Shown in pieces: positions 25,422 to 34,458 of a stretch of 64,000 nucleotides of DNA (positions are counted from its first letter, which is position 1; each line of letters starts with the position of its first letter). The stretch comes from Amycolatopsis thailandensis (GTDB lineage Bacteria > Actinomycetota > Actinomycetes > Mycobacteriales > Pseudonocardiaceae). The DNA lies in the NCBI RefSeq assembly GCF_002234405.1, contig NZ_NMQT01000018.1, forward strand, positions 1 to 64,000, read 5' to 3'. The notes beneath the pieces were generated by a model, which ran no database searches, was not told the DNA's origin, and worked only from the letters and a program-made list of their open reading frames with translations. The position numbers were made by a program, and so were the translations under genes.

Positions 25422-28392
25422 CGAGATCGGCGTCGGCCGTCGCGTTCGCCCGCCGGTACAGCTCGATCGCTCGAGCCCAGTGGGCGGCCGCGGCGGCCGT
25501 GACGCCACAGCGCGCTTCGAGGTCGCCCAGGTCGCGGTGCAGGTGAGCCTCCTCGTACGGGTCCGGGACGCCTTCGCGGACCGCGAGGCCGCGCTCGAGG
25601 TTCTCCCGCGCCGCGGCCAGGTCGCCGAGTCCGAGGTGGGCACGGCCGAGCCGGTCGAGCGCGGCCGCCTCGCTGTGCCGGTTCCCGACGTCGCGGCTGA
25701 TCAGCAGCGCCTGGTCGAAGTCGTCCCGCGCGGCCCGGAAGTCGCGGCGGGCGAGGTGGACCTGGCCGGCGTGCAGCAGCGATTCCCACTCCTGCCACCG
25801 GTCGCCGATCGCCCGTGACGCGGCCAGCGCCTTGCCGAGATGGTCCAGCGCGACGTCGTGATCGCCGAGTTCTTCGTAAGCCTCGCCGAGGGTGTCCAGA
25901 GTGGCGGCTTCCAGCCGGGCGTTGCCGAGTTCACGGAACGTCTCCAGCGCGGCCGTCAGCGGACTGAGACCGTCCATCGGCTGGCCGCGGCGGATGTAGG
26001 CGTGGCCGAGGTTGCGCTGGGACAGCGCGCGCCCGAGCCGGTTGCCCGCCGAGGTGCACCGCTCCACCGCGAGCCGGTACGCGGTGATCGCCTCGTCGAA
26101 CCGGCGCAGCGCGGCGTAGGCGTTCGCGGTGTTGTTGTAGATGTGCCCTTCGCCTTCGAGATCACCCGCGGCGCGGGCGGCCTTCAGCGCGCGGGCGTTC
26201 GTGTCGAGCGCGTCCGTCAGCCGGCGGGTCATGAAGTAGGCCGCGCCCAGCGCACGCAGCATTTCCGCTTCGGCCAAGGGATCGTCGAGTTCGGCCGCCG
26301 CCGCGGCCCCTTCCCGGCAGAGCCCGATCCGCTCGTTCCAGCCGCCCGTGGTGTCGTAGAAGCTGGTCAGCAGGTAGGTGAGCTGCCAGGCGGCGGTGTT
26401 GCGGCCGTGTTCGCGCGCGAACCGCACCACCGGCAGCAGGTTCGCGCGCTCGGCGCCCAGGAACGCCAGCGCGGCTCGCCGGTCCACCGGGAACGGACGT
26501 TCGGGCGGCGGGTGCCGCAGCGCCGGGGTGACCAGATCGCGGTTCGGGTCGATGATCCGGTTCGCCTCGGCGGCGACGTGCAGATACCAGTCGATCAGCC
26601 GGTCCGCCGCCTCGGCTCGGCTCGCCGCCGTTTCGTCGGCGCGGGCGCACGCGATGGCGAACTCCCGGATCAGATCGTGGAGACGATGGCGATCCGGTCC
26701 CGCCGGGGTGATCAGGTGCGCCGCGGACAACGCGGCGACCGCGGTCCGGCCCGCCTCGGCGGGCACCCCGCACAACGCGCTGCCCAGCGCCGAGCTGAAC
26801 GACGTCCCCGGGATCAGCCCGGCCAGCCGGAACAGCTGTGCCGGGGCGTGGTCCAGCGGGAGGTAGGCGCTCGCGAGGACAGTCTTGACCGTCCGGGAAT
26901 CTCCCTGCACCGCAAGGGTTTCGAGTCGGCCGGCGCCGGTCAGCTCGCGGGTGAGTTCCGCGATCGGACGGCCCGGCTCGCCGCTGAGGCGCGCGGCGGC
27001 GATCCGCAGCGCCAGCGGCATCCCGTCGCACAGCCTGGCCAGCCGCGCGGCCTGCGCGGGTTCGCGGGCGACCCGGTCGGTGCCCAGTACCCGGGTGAGC
27101 AGGGTCATCGATTCCGTGTCGGCCAGCGCGTCGAGGGCGAACACGCGGACGGCGTGCCTGCTGCCGAGCGCGGCAAGGGTCTGCCTGCTGGTCACGATCA
27201 GCAGCGCCTTCGCCGTCCCGGGGACCAGAGGAAGGATCTGGTCCACACTGCCCGCGTTGTCGGCGACGATCACGCACCGCCTCCCGTGCAGCAGCGAGCG
27301 GTAGAGCGCCGCGCGTTCGGCCGTCGCGTCGGGCAGCCGATCGTCGGGGAGGCCGAGTCCGCGTGACAGATGCGCGAGCGCGTCGCCCGGCGAGATCGCT
27401 TCGTGCGGGTCGTGCCCGGCGAGGTCGAGGAAGAGTTGGCCGTCGGGAAAGCGGTCCGCGATGAGATGCGCCCACTGCACGGCGAGCGCGGATTTGCCCA
27501 TCCCCGCCGCGCCGGAGATGACCACGACCGGCGGCTCGGGTGCGTCGAGAAGCCTGTCGAGCGAAGCGAGTTCCTGCTGCCGTCCGGTGAAGTACCCGAC
27601 CCGGGCGGGGAGTTGCGCGGGCGCGGTGCCCCGCACCGGCACGTCGAGTTCGGGGGCGCGGCGCAGGATCGCCGTATGCAGTTCGACCAGGTCCGGGCCG
27701 GGATCGACGCCGAACTCGTCGGCGAGTCCCCGGCGCACCGCCTGGAACGTCTCCAGCGCCTCGGCGTGTCTTCCGCAGCGATGCAGGGCGAGCATGTGCA
27801 GTGCGGCGAGCCGTTCTCGATACGGCTGCTCGGCACGGAGCCGCGGGAGTTCCCGGAGGACCTCCTCGTGATCGCCGAGCCTGAGTTCGGCGTCCCAGAG
27901 TTCTTCCCAGGCGGACAGCCGCAGTTCTTGAAGTCGTTCGACTTCGCGTAGCCCCCAGCCGTCGAGTTCGGCGTCCGCGAAGGCTTGGCCGCGCCAGAGC
28001 CGTAGAGCCTCGCGCAACGCCGTCACCGCTTGGCCGGGATTGCTCCGCTTGGCGGCACGAAGGTCTTCCTCGAAGCGGAGAGCGTCGACTGAGGACGGTG
28101 CGACGGTCAGGACGTACCCGGGTTTGCGCGTCAGCAGGACCGGCGGGAATCCGCAATCCTCCAGCGCCTGCCGGATCCTGGCGACGTGACTGTGCAGGGT
28201 CTTCACGGCGGTACGGGGCGGATTCTCGCCCCACAGCACGTCGACCAGCCGGGGGATCGGGACGACAGAACCCGCGTGCAGGGCGAGAACGCCGAGCACG
28301 GCTCGCTGGCGGGCGCCGTGCAGCTCCGCCCGCCCGGTGGGGCCGATCGCTTCGACCGGGCCCAGCACCCGTAATTCCCCTGGCCCGGGCAC
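25405..28392 (-). CDS. AfsR/SARP-family regulator with NB-ARC ATPase and TPR domains
   Basis: 995 residues. Residues 1-95 are an OmpR-type winged helix and 96-245 the bacterial transcriptional activation domain (BTAD), together the SARP module. A STAND/NB-ARC ATPase follows, with Walker A GAAGMGKS at 294-301 and a Walker B-like CVIVADNA. The rest (about 630-985) is TPR repeats, e.g. GRAHLGLGDLAAARENLERG. AfsR-type proteins activate promoters by binding heptameric direct repeats 11 bp apart. The gene is divergent from the secreted gene at 28542, and its 3' end meets the Calx-beta gene. Both flanking genes carry such repeats, so they are the likely targets. No antibiotic biosynthesis genes are adjacent. 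Confidence 0.92.
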   Translation of the reverse strand: MPGPGELRVLGPVEAIGPTGRAELHGARQRAVLGVLALHAGSVVPIPRLVDVLWGENPPRTAVKTLHSHVARIRQALEDCGFPPVLLTRKPGYVLTVAPSSVDALRFEEDLRAAKRSNPGQAVTALREALRLWRGQAFADAELDGWGLREVERLQELRLSAWEELWDAELRLGDHEEVLRELPRLRAEQPYRERLAALHMLALHRCGRHAEALETFQAVRRGLADEFGVDPGPDLVELHTAILRRAPELDVPVRGTAPAQLPARVGYFTGRQQELASLDRLLDAPEPPVVVISGAAGMGKSALAVQWAHLIADRFPDGQLFLDLAGHDPHEAISPGDALAHLSRGLGLPDDRLPDATAERAALYRSLLHGRRCVIVADNAGSVDQILPLVPGTAKALLIVTSRQTLAALGSRHAVRVFALDALADTESMTLLTRVLGTDRVAREPAQAARLARLCDGMPLALRIAAARLSGEPGRPIAELTRELTGAGRLETLAVQGDSRTVKTVLASAYLPLDHAPAQLFRLAGLIPGTSFSSALGSALCGVPAEAGRTAVAALSAAHLITPAGPDRHRLHDLIREFAIACARADETAASRAEAADRLIDWYLHVAAEANRIIDPNRDLVTPALRHPPPERPFPVDRRAALAFLGAERANLLPVVRFAREHGRNTAAWQLTYLLTSFYDTTGGWNERIGLCREGAAAAAELDDPLAEAEMLRALGAAYFMTRRLTDALDTNARALKAARAAGDLEGEGHIYNNTANAYAALRRFDEAITAYRLAVERCTSAGNRLGRALSQRNLGHAYIRRGQPMDGLSPLTAALETFRELGNARLEAATLDTLGEAYEELGDHDVALDHLGKALAASRAIGDRWQEWESLLHAGQVHLARRDFRAARDDFDQALLISRDVGNRHSEAAALDRLGRAHLGLGDLAAARENLERGLAVREGVPDPYEEAHLHRDLGDLEARCGVTAAAAAHWARAIELYRRANATADADLVTGRG

Positions 28393-28474
28393 TCTGCTCC
28401 CTCCGGCATGTGACCTCGGTGAGCGTATCCGGGCGAAGACTCACCGAAATCGGCCAATTAGGGCACACGATCTC

Positions 28475-28506
28475 CACAACCCCGCCACAACCGGCCTGAC
28501 TGATCG
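28475..28506 (+). promoter_or_regulatory. SARP-type direct repeats upstream of the secreted 328-residue protein gene
   Basis: CACAACC (28475-28481), 4 bp, CACAACC (28486-28492): identical heptads exactly 11 bp apart. Eight bases later comes TGATCG (28501-28506) at the expected -10 position. The site is in the region divergent to the SARP gene itself. Confidence 0.68.
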
Positions 28507-28541
28507 TCAACGGGTCGAATGTTTCGCCCAAGGAGGGGAAC

Positions 28542-29528
28542 ATGATCAGCAGTCATCCGCGGCGCCGTCGAACGCTGCTCGCCTCGGCCGTCCTGGCCGT
28601 CGCGACACTGTTCGCGGGTGTCGCACCGGCGGTGCAGGCCGCACCGGAGGCTCGTAGCGACGTCTTCATCCGGGACAACGGATCCGACTACGGGTACGAG
28701 GCGTCGTCCGGTTCGCTCTACTCCAGCCCCGACATCCGGGTGTGTTTCTCGGCGACGGTGCTTTGCGCCACCGACGACCCGATCGTCCAGGGGAGCACCG
28801 CCTACATCCATGTCACGCTGAATCGTCCCGGCCCGTACGGGGATGGGTACGAGAAGGGGAACCTCCAGGTCTGGTACACCAAACAGGGCACCGTGGCCCA
28901 GTGGCCGAACCAGTGGAACTACATCGGCTCGAAGCTCGACGTGGACGTGCCTTACGGCACCAAGACGGTCGTGATCCCGTGGAAGGTCCCGATCGGCTCG
29001 CACTTCTGCCTGCTGGCCCGGTGGCTGTCGCCGACCGACCTGCCGACGGAAGGCGTCAGCACGTCCCTCAACACGCGGAACAACAACAACATCGCCTGGC
29101 ACAACGTGAACGCGGTCCCGTTCAAGATCAAGGTCCCGGTGATCCGGCCCATCGTGTTCGGCTGGCACGGTCCTGACCCGGCGACGGTCGGCGACATCGT
29201 CTTCACCCAGCCGGGCAGGCCGTTCACCGGCCCGGGACGGATCACCATCGACCTCGGTCCTGATCTCGCCGCGCGTTGGCGGGCAGGCGGAGCGAAGGGT
29301 GAAGGCATCGAACGGGTCGGCGAGACCGAGCTGGCCATCGTGAACCCGCAGCGGGCCCGGATCAGCGGGCTGGCGTTCAAGGCGGGCGAACAGATCGACG
29401 CCAAGCTGAGCTTCACCGCCGGTGCCGAGGCGGCCGGTGGGCAGTACACCGTCCACGTGACCCAGGTCGACCAGCGCGGCGAAGAGGTCGGTGGCGTCGA
29501 ATACCGGCTCGCGGCCGAACGGCAGTAA
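28542..29528 (+). CDS. Secreted protein of unknown function
   Basis: 328 residues. A typical signal peptide (RRTLLASAVLAVATLFAGVA) ends in APAVQAAPEA near residue 33. The mature protein is rich in Trp, Tyr and Asn (QVWYTKQGTVAQWPNQWNY) and predicted mostly beta. It contains a segment SHFCLLARWLSPTD and a distal repeat-like beta domain. I do not recognise a family. AAGGAGG before ATG 28542 is the strongest ribosome site in this region. It is divergent from the SARP regulator with SARP-like repeats upstream, and has a canonical terminator (29550-29595). It is probably an abundant exported protein induced by the regulator. Confidence 0.72.
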   Translation: MISSHPRRRRTLLASAVLAVATLFAGVAPAVQAAPEARSDVFIRDNGSDYGYEASSGSLYSSPDIRVCFSATVLCATDDPIVQGSTAYIHVTLNRPGPYGDGYEKGNLQVWYTKQGTVAQWPNQWNYIGSKLDVDVPYGTKTVVIPWKVPIGSHFCLLARWLSPTDLPTEGVSTSLNTRNNNNIAWHNVNAVPFKIKVPVIRPIVFGWHGPDPATVGDIVFTQPGRPFTGPGRITIDLGPDLAARWRAGGAKGEGIERVGETELAIVNPQRARISGLAFKAGEQIDAKLSFTAGAEAAGGQYTVHVTQVDQRGEEVGGVEYRLAAERQ

Positions 29529-29549
29529 GAAGCCAGGGAGGGGTGCCGG

Positions 29550-29595
29550 CCCGTGGGCGGCGAGGGTGGGGAACCCTCGCCGCCCACGGGTTTTT
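29550..29595 (+). terminator. Rho-independent terminator
   Basis: 18-bp perfect arms (CCCGTGGGCGGCGAGGGT and its complement) enclose a 5-base loop, followed by TTTTT. It ends the secreted-protein transcript. Confidence 0.92.
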
Positions 29596-30095
29596 CACGC
29601 GCGTGCGAACGAAAGCGTCTCGCCCTCGACACCTCGCAGCCAGAGATCCTGCGCGGCTTCCGCCATCTCGGCCAGTCCTTCTTCGATCGTCGCGAACACG
29701 TTGCCGGGCACCCAGCCCGCGTCGCCGTTGATCAGCAGGTTGTTGCGGCCGTAGAAGATCGCGAGATCCGTCGCGCCCTGGTCGCTGTGCGCCTCACTGT
29801 CCTCGTCGTAGCCGTACGCCGGATTGCCGATTTCCCACGCCTCGAACCCGAAGTACACGACATCGCCCGGAATCGGTGTCACCGTGGGGTTTTCGCGGCC
29901 CGGTTTCGGTTCGGCGAAGGGCGGCACGAGGGTGTAGACCTCGTTCCGCGCGTACTTCGCGTGATAGGCCGAACCGCTTTGCGGCAACGCGTCCCAGACG
30001 GCGCGGCAGGTCCGCGGGGCTTCGGCGTCGAGCAGGCGTGCCCGGCAAGAGACCCCGCGCTTGTCGAGCGTGATCGTGATGTAGCGGGCCATCAC
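29595..30095 (-). CDS. DUF3830 family protein (cyclophilin-like fold)
   Basis: 166 residues. Features typical of DUF3830 are the RYITITLDKRGVSCRARLLD N-terminus, a conserved GDVVYFGFE core and DLAIFYGRNN. The family is predicted to adopt a cyclophilin-like barrel and is often encoded among amide or hydantoin catabolism genes. Its activity is not known to me. The start is GTG 30095 or ATG 30092, both overlapping the aminotransferase stop codon, so it is translationally coupled to it. It is the last gene of that leftward operon and belongs to the catabolic island by position. Confidence 0.75.
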   Translation of the reverse strand: MMARYITITLDKRGVSCRARLLDAEAPRTCRAVWDALPQSGSAYHAKYARNEVYTLVPPFAEPKPGRENPTVTPIPGDVVYFGFEAWEIGNPAYGYDEDSEAHSDQGATDLAIFYGRNNLLINGDAGWVPGNVFATIEEGLAEMAEAAQDLWLRGVEGETLSFARA

Positions 30096-31342
30096 TCGAC
30101 CCCCGCCACGACGTCACCCCAGATCCGCAGCGCTTCGTCGACCTGCTCGGTGTCGACGATCAACGGCGGCACCATCCGGACGACGTTCATGTACGCCCCG
30201 CACGTCAGCAGCAGCAACCCGTTGGCGGACGCGGCTTTCTGCGCCGCCTGGGCCTTCGCGGTGTCCGGCTCACCGTCCGGCGTGGTGAACTCGGAACCGA
30301 CCAGCAGCCCCAAGCCGCGGACGTCGCCGATCGACGGCGATTTGTCCGCGATCACCCGGACACCTTCGAGCAACTGGCGTCCGCGTTCGGCGGCGTTCTC
30401 GACGAGGCCCTCCTGTTGGATCACTTCGAGCGTGGCGATCGCCGCCGCACAGGCCACCGCGTTCCCGCCATAAGTCCCGCCCTGGGAGCCGGGGAGCGCC
30501 TTCGCCATCAGCTCCTCCGACGCGGCGATACCCGAGATCGGGAACCCGCTCGCGAGTCCCTTCGCGATGAGCACGATGTCCGGGCGCACCCCGAAGTGCT
30601 CGTGCCCCCAGAACCTGCCTGTCCGGCCGAAGCCGGTCTGAATCTCGTCCATCACCAGCAGGATCCCGTGCTTGTCGGCGCGCTCCCGCAGGCCTGCCAG
30701 GAACGCCGGGTTCGCCGGGACGTACCCGCCCTCGCCGAGCACCGGCTCGATGAAGAACGCGGCCGTCTCGTTCGGCGCGCAGACCGTCGCGAACAGGTAG
30801 TCGAGCTCGCGCAGGGCGAACTTCGTCGCGGTCTCTTCGTCCCAGCCGTAGTGGAAGGCGTAGGGGAAGGGCGCGACGTGCACACCGGACATGAGCGGCG
30901 AGATCCCGGCGCTGAACCGGGTGCCCGACGTCGTCATCGTCGCCGCCGCGACGGTCCGGCCGTGGAATCCGCCCTGGAAGACGATGACGTTGGGCCGCTT
31001 GGTCGCCTGCCGCGACAGCCGGAGCGCCGCCTCGACCGCTTCGCTGCCCGAGTTCGAGTAGAAGAGGGAGTCCAGGCCTTCCGGCAGGACGCCGCCCAGC
31101 TTCTCGGTCAGTTCCAGCATCGGCTTGTGCATGACCGTCGTGTACTGCCCGTGGATGAGCTTGCCGACCTGTTCCCGCGCGGCGCTCACCACATGCGGGT
31201 GACAGTGGCCGGTGCTGGTCACGCCGATACCGGCGGTGAAATCCAGGTGACGTTTGCCATCGGTGTCGTAGAGGTACACCCCTTCACCGTGGTCGACCAC
31301 GACCGGCGTTGCCTGCTTGAGCAGCGGTGATAGCTGGGCCAT
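30092..31342 (-). CDS. Class III aminotransferase, 4-aminobutyrate transaminase-like
   Basis: A 416-residue PLP enzyme moving an omega-amino group to 2-oxoglutarate or pyruvate. Lys261 (LIAKGLASGFP) is the PLP lysine, and MDEIQTGFGRTG supplies the cofactor aspartate (Asp232). SNSGSEAVEAALRL binds the phosphate. ATG 31342 has AGGAG upstream; the frame extends further without a start site. It is divergent from a semialdehyde dehydrogenase gene, so a GabT/GabD-like pair (4-aminobutyrate to succinate) is the simplest reading. A related omega-amino acid is possible. The shared promoter contains the GntR operator at 31376-31389. Confidence 0.85.
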   Translation of the reverse strand: MAQLSPLLKQATPVVVDHGEGVYLYDTDGKRHLDFTAGIGVTSTGHCHPHVVSAAREQVGKLIHGQYTTVMHKPMLELTEKLGGVLPEGLDSLFYSNSGSEAVEAALRLSRQATKRPNVIVFQGGFHGRTVAAATMTTSGTRFSAGISPLMSGVHVAPFPYAFHYGWDEETATKFALRELDYLFATVCAPNETAAFFIEPVLGEGGYVPANPAFLAGLRERADKHGILLVMDEIQTGFGRTGRFWGHEHFGVRPDIVLIAKGLASGFPISGIAASEELMAKALPGSQGGTYGGNAVACAAAIATLEVIQQEGLVENAAERGRQLLEGVRVIADKSPSIGDVRGLGLLVGSEFTTPDGEPDTAKAQAAQKAASANGLLLLTCGAYMNVVRMVPPLIVDTEQVDEALRIWGDVVAGVE

Positions 31343-31375
31343 GGGCTGCGCTCCTAGGTCGGCTGAGCTGTTGTC

Positions 31376-31389
31376 GATTGTTGACAATA
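31376..31389. promoter_or_regulatory. GntR operator, copy 1 (divergent aminotransferase/semialdehyde dehydrogenase)
   Basis: GATTGTTGACAATA matches copy 3 at 13 of 14 positions and contains the ATTGT-N2-ACAAT inverted repeat. It is centred between the two divergent start codons (31342 and 31431). Confidence 0.75.
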
Positions 31390-31430
31390 TCCATAGCATG
31401 GCGTTCGGGACAACATGGAGGAGCGTTGGG

Positions 31431-32894
31431 ATGAGCTCGATCAGTGAGGCCGGCGTAGTCGCGGCGGTCGACAAGGAACTGTTCATCGGCGGCAAGTGGG
31501 TGCCCGCCGCGGGTGGGAAGACCTTCCCTGTTCTCGACCCCTCGACGGGTGAAGCCCTGTGCGAGGTGGCCGACGCGTCACCGGCGGACGGTGTCGGAGC
31601 ACTCGACGCCGCGGTCGCCGCGCAGGCCGACTGGGCGAACGTCGCCCCGCGCGAACGCGGCGAGATCCTGCGCCGCGCCTACGAACTGCTCATCAAACGC
31701 GCCGACGAACTCGCGCTGTTGATGACCCTCGAGATGGGCAAGCCGCTCGCGGAATCGAAGGGTGAGATCACCTACGCGGCCGAGTTCTTCCGCTGGTTCG
31801 CGGAGGAGGCCGTCCGGATCGACGGTGGCTACGCCGTCGCGCCCAACGGGACGGGCCGGTTCCTGGTGACGAAGCAGCCCGTCGGACCGTGCCTGCTGAT
31901 CACGCCGTGGAACTTCCCCATGGCGATGGGCACCCGCAAGATCGGGCCCGCGGTCGCGGCCGGTTGCACGATGATCATCAAGCCCGCCGCCCAGACCCCC
32001 CTTTCGATGCTGGCCCTCGCGGCGATCCTCGCCGAGGCGGGATTGCCGGAAGGTGTGCTGAACGTCCTCACGACGTCGGACTCCGGCGGTGTGATGGAGC
32101 CGCTGATCCGCGACGGCCGTGCCCGGAAGCTGTCCTTCACCGGTTCGACCGGCGTCGGGCGGAAACTGCTGGAACAGTGCGCGGACAAGGTGCTCCGCAC
32201 CTCGATGGAACTCGGTGGCAACGCTCCTTTCCTTGTCTTCGAGGACGCCGACCTCGACGCGGCTGTCGAAGGCGCGATGACGGCGAAGATGCGCAACATC
32301 GGTGAAGCCTGCACGGCCGCGAACCGCTTCTATGTCCAGCGGGGCATCGTCGACGAGTTCTCCCGGCGTCTCACCGAGCGCATGGAGGCCCTGCCGATGG
32401 GGCGCGGCACCGAGGAAGGTGTCGTCGTCGGCCCCCTCATCGACGAAGCCGCCGTCGAGAAGGTCAGTAGCCTGGTCTCGGACGCCACCGGGCGAGGAGC
32501 GCGCGTCCTCACCGGAGGGTCCACAGTGGACGGACCGGGCAACTTCTATCAGGCGACAGTGCTCACCGACGTACCCAAGGACGCCAGGCTCGCTTCGGAG
32601 GAGATCTTCGGGCCGGTCGCCCCGATCACTCCGTTCGACAGCGAGGACGAGGCCATCGCGGCGGCGAACGACACCGAATTCGGTCTCGTGTCCTATGTGT
32701 ACACCTCCGATCTCAAGCGGGCGCTGCGGGTCTCGGAACGGCTGGAAGCCGGCATGATCGGCCTCAACCAAGGACTGGTTTCGAATCCGGCGGCGCCGTT
32801 CGGCGGGATCAAGCAGTCCGGGCTCGGCCGTGAAGGTGGCACCGTCGGCATCGACGAGTTCCTCGAGACCAAGTACATCGCGGTGGCTCTGTGA
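31431..32894 (+). CDS. NAD(P)-dependent succinate-semialdehyde dehydrogenase-like
   Basis: 487 residues of the aldehyde dehydrogenase superfamily, oxidising a semialdehyde to an acid. The catalytic Glu260 is in SMELGGN and Cys294 in NIGEACTAANRFYV. The cofactor segment ITPWNFPMAMGTRKIGPAVA and the C-terminal PFGGIKQSGLGREGG are typical of the SSADH (GabD) group. GGAGGAG precedes ATG 31431. The stop overlaps the next gene by 4 bp, so the two are coupled. Substrate assignment beyond 'short-chain semialdehyde' is inference. Confidence 0.87.
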   Translation: MSSISEAGVVAAVDKELFIGGKWVPAAGGKTFPVLDPSTGEALCEVADASPADGVGALDAAVAAQADWANVAPRERGEILRRAYELLIKRADELALLMTLEMGKPLAESKGEITYAAEFFRWFAEEAVRIDGGYAVAPNGTGRFLVTKQPVGPCLLITPWNFPMAMGTRKIGPAVAAGCTMIIKPAAQTPLSMLALAAILAEAGLPEGVLNVLTTSDSGGVMEPLIRDGRARKLSFTGSTGVGRKLLEQCADKVLRTSMELGGNAPFLVFEDADLDAAVEGAMTAKMRNIGEACTAANRFYVQRGIVDEFSRRLTERMEALPMGRGTEEGVVVGPLIDEAAVEKVSSLVSDATGRGARVLTGGSTVDGPGNFYQATVLTDVPKDARLASEEIFGPVAPITPFDSEDEAIAAANDTEFGLVSYVYTSDLKRALRVSERLEAGMIGLNQGLVSNPAAPFGGIKQSGLGREGGTVGIDEFLETKYIAVAL

Positions 32895-32935
32895 ATTCTC
32901 AAGCCGTGAATCCTCAAGCGGTGAATCCTGAAGCA
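32891..32935 (+). repeat. Three 15-bp tandem repeats, each starting with an in-frame GTG
   Basis: GTGAATTCTCAAGCC, GTGAATCCTCAAGCG, GTGAATCCTGAAGCA at 32891, 32906 and 32921. They encode VNxxA repeats at the extreme N-terminus of the dehydrogenase, and any of the three GTG codons could start translation. Confidence 0.8.
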
Positions 32936-34012
32936 GGGACCTCTCGAACAGGGACGCCTTCTTATCGGATCGCCAGCATTCCCGGCGACGGGATCGGTGT
33001 CGACGTGACGGTCGAGGCCCGCAAGGTCCTCGACCGCGCGGCGGCGTCGCATGGCTTCTCCTTGTCCTGGCAGGAGTTCGACTGGAGCTGTGAGCGGTAC
33101 ACCAAGACCGGTTCGATGATGCCGGACGACGGTATCGAGCAGCTTTCCCGGTTCGACGGGATCTTCCTCGGTGCCGTCGGGTTTCCCGGTGTCCCGGACC
33201 ATGTGTCGTTGTGGGGTCTCCTCATTCCGGTGCGGCGCGCGTTCACGCAATACGTCAACCTCCGGCCGGTCCGGCTGCTTCCGGGCACGACATCGGCACT
33301 GGCCGGCCGTAGCGCCGACGAGCTGGAGATGGTGATCGTCCGGGAGAACTCCGAGGGCGAGTACTCGGAGATCGGCGGCAGGCACAATCGGGGGCAGGCG
33401 AACGAGGTCGTCTTACAGGAATCCGTTTTCACGCGGGTCGGGGTGGAGCGGATCATCCGCTACGCCTTCGAACTGGCGAAAACGCGGACGGGGCGGGTCT
33501 GCTCGGCGACCAAGTCCAACGGGCTCATTCACTCGATGCCGTTCTGGGACGAGATCTTCGCGGAGATCTCGTCGGAATATCCGGACGTGCACGCCGAACA
33601 GTGCCATGTCGACGCGCTCGCCGCGCGAATGGTCCAGGCGCCGGACCGGCTCGACGTCGTGGTCGCTTCCAATCTCTTCGGCGACATCCTGAGCGACCTG
33701 GCGGCGGCCGTGACGGGCGGGCTCGGGATGGCGCCTTCGGGCAACATCAATCCGACCGGCGAGTTCCCTTCCATGTTCGAGGCCGTGCACGGCAGCGCTC
33801 CCGACATCGCCGGACAGGGCATCGCGAATCCGGTGGCGCAGATCCTGGCGGGTGCGATGATGCTCGACCATCTCGGTGAAACCGTTGCGGCACAAGATGT
33901 TCACGCTGCGGTGGAGAAGGTTCTCGAGGAGGGTGCCGTGCAGACCCCTGACCTCGGCGGGAAGTCCACCACCGCCGAACTCGGGTCCGCGGTGGTCGCC
34001 ACTCTATCTTGA
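32891..34012 (+). CDS. Tartrate/D-malate dehydrogenase-type beta-decarboxylating dehydrogenase
   Basis: 373 residues of the isocitrate/isopropylmalate dehydrogenase superfamily. The core begins [15 protein letters not shown], followed by [24 protein letters not shown] and [12 protein letters not shown], which are typical of tartrate dehydrogenase/D-malate dehydrogenase rather than LeuB. The Mg-binding region [19 protein letters not shown] and [15 protein letters not shown] are intact. It would oxidise and possibly decarboxylate a 2-hydroxy diacid. The first about 17 residues are a VNxQA repeat with alternative GTG starts. It overlaps the semialdehyde dehydrogenase stop by 4 bp. Confidence 0.85.
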   Translation: MNSQAVNPQAVNPEAGTSRTGTPSYRIASIPGDGIGVDVTVEARKVLDRAAASHGFSLSWQEFDWSCERYTKTGSMMPDDGIEQLSRFDGIFLGAVGFPGVPDHVSLWGLLIPVRRAFTQYVNLRPVRLLPGTTSALAGRSADELEMVIVRENSEGEYSEIGGRHNRGQANEVVLQESVFTRVGVERIIRYAFELAKTRTGRVCSATKSNGLIHSMPFWDEIFAEISSEYPDVHAEQCHVDALAARMVQAPDRLDVVVASNLFGDILSDLAAAVTGGLGMAPSGNINPTGEFPSMFEAVHGSAPDIAGQGIANPVAQILAGAMMLDHLGETVAAQDVHAAVEKVLEEGAVQTPDLGGKSTTAELGSAVVATLS

Positions 34013-34081
34013 ACCATCCGCCCAGTGGCTTGTCAAGTCCGGGAAGTCATGAACGGTCCATTCATGATTTCGGGGGGCGGT

Positions 34082-34138
34082 AGTACATAAAGGCCCCCTT
34101 CCTTGCGTCAAGCGCAAGGCAGGGGGCCTTCATGTACT
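34082..34138. repeat. Inverted repeat, AAGGCCCCCTTCCTTGCG family
   Basis: Outer arms AGTACAT/ATGTACT and inner AAGGCCCCC/GGGGGCCTT plus CTTGCG/CGCAAG pair with two mismatches. It closely matches the hairpin at 259-302. Confidence 0.78.
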
Positions 34139-34182
34139 TGGGTCGCGAGTGGTGAACGTGCCTGGCGGAAACCGATGCCGCC

Positions 34183-34223
34183 AATGTGGCATTGGAGACG
34201 CTCAGTGTCCCCAATGCCACATT
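34183..34223. repeat. Inverted repeat with AATGTGGCATTGG arms
   Basis: AATGTGGCATTGG (34183-34195) and its exact complement (34211-34223) enclose a 15-base loop. This arm sequence is different from the other hairpin families in the window. Confidence 0.7.
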
Positions 34224-34458
34224 CGGGACACCGCGACGTGGCGCCACACGAATCACCACGCCGCCCGGTTCTTCGTGGCATTCGAAGTCGGTAAGTCATG
34301 AGGCAACTTTCTTCTGGAGCGAGATAAGCGTTGCTGTACAAGGAAAACTCGGCGCAGTATTTCCATTCGGCGAACACGTTTCGATCCTGGGTGTGAGTTT
34401 TTGTCGGTGCCCCGGTGCACAGTGTCGATCATCGGATTCGACGACTGGAGGAGCACCG

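Larger units (their letters stand above)
34013..34458. other. Non-coding spacer with two hairpins
   Basis: 446 bp without a credible gene. It contains the hairpins at 34082-34138 and 34183-34223, then a less GC-rich stretch (34280-34400) before the DUF4262 gene. A frame open through it into the DUF4262 gene has no start site and reads across the palindromes. Confidence 0.7.

Noticed and set aside
24542-29528. Edge of an antibiotic biosynthetic cluster because of the SARP regulator
   Set aside because: No polyketide, peptide or other biosynthetic enzymes flank it, and its repeats lie before two secreted-protein genes.
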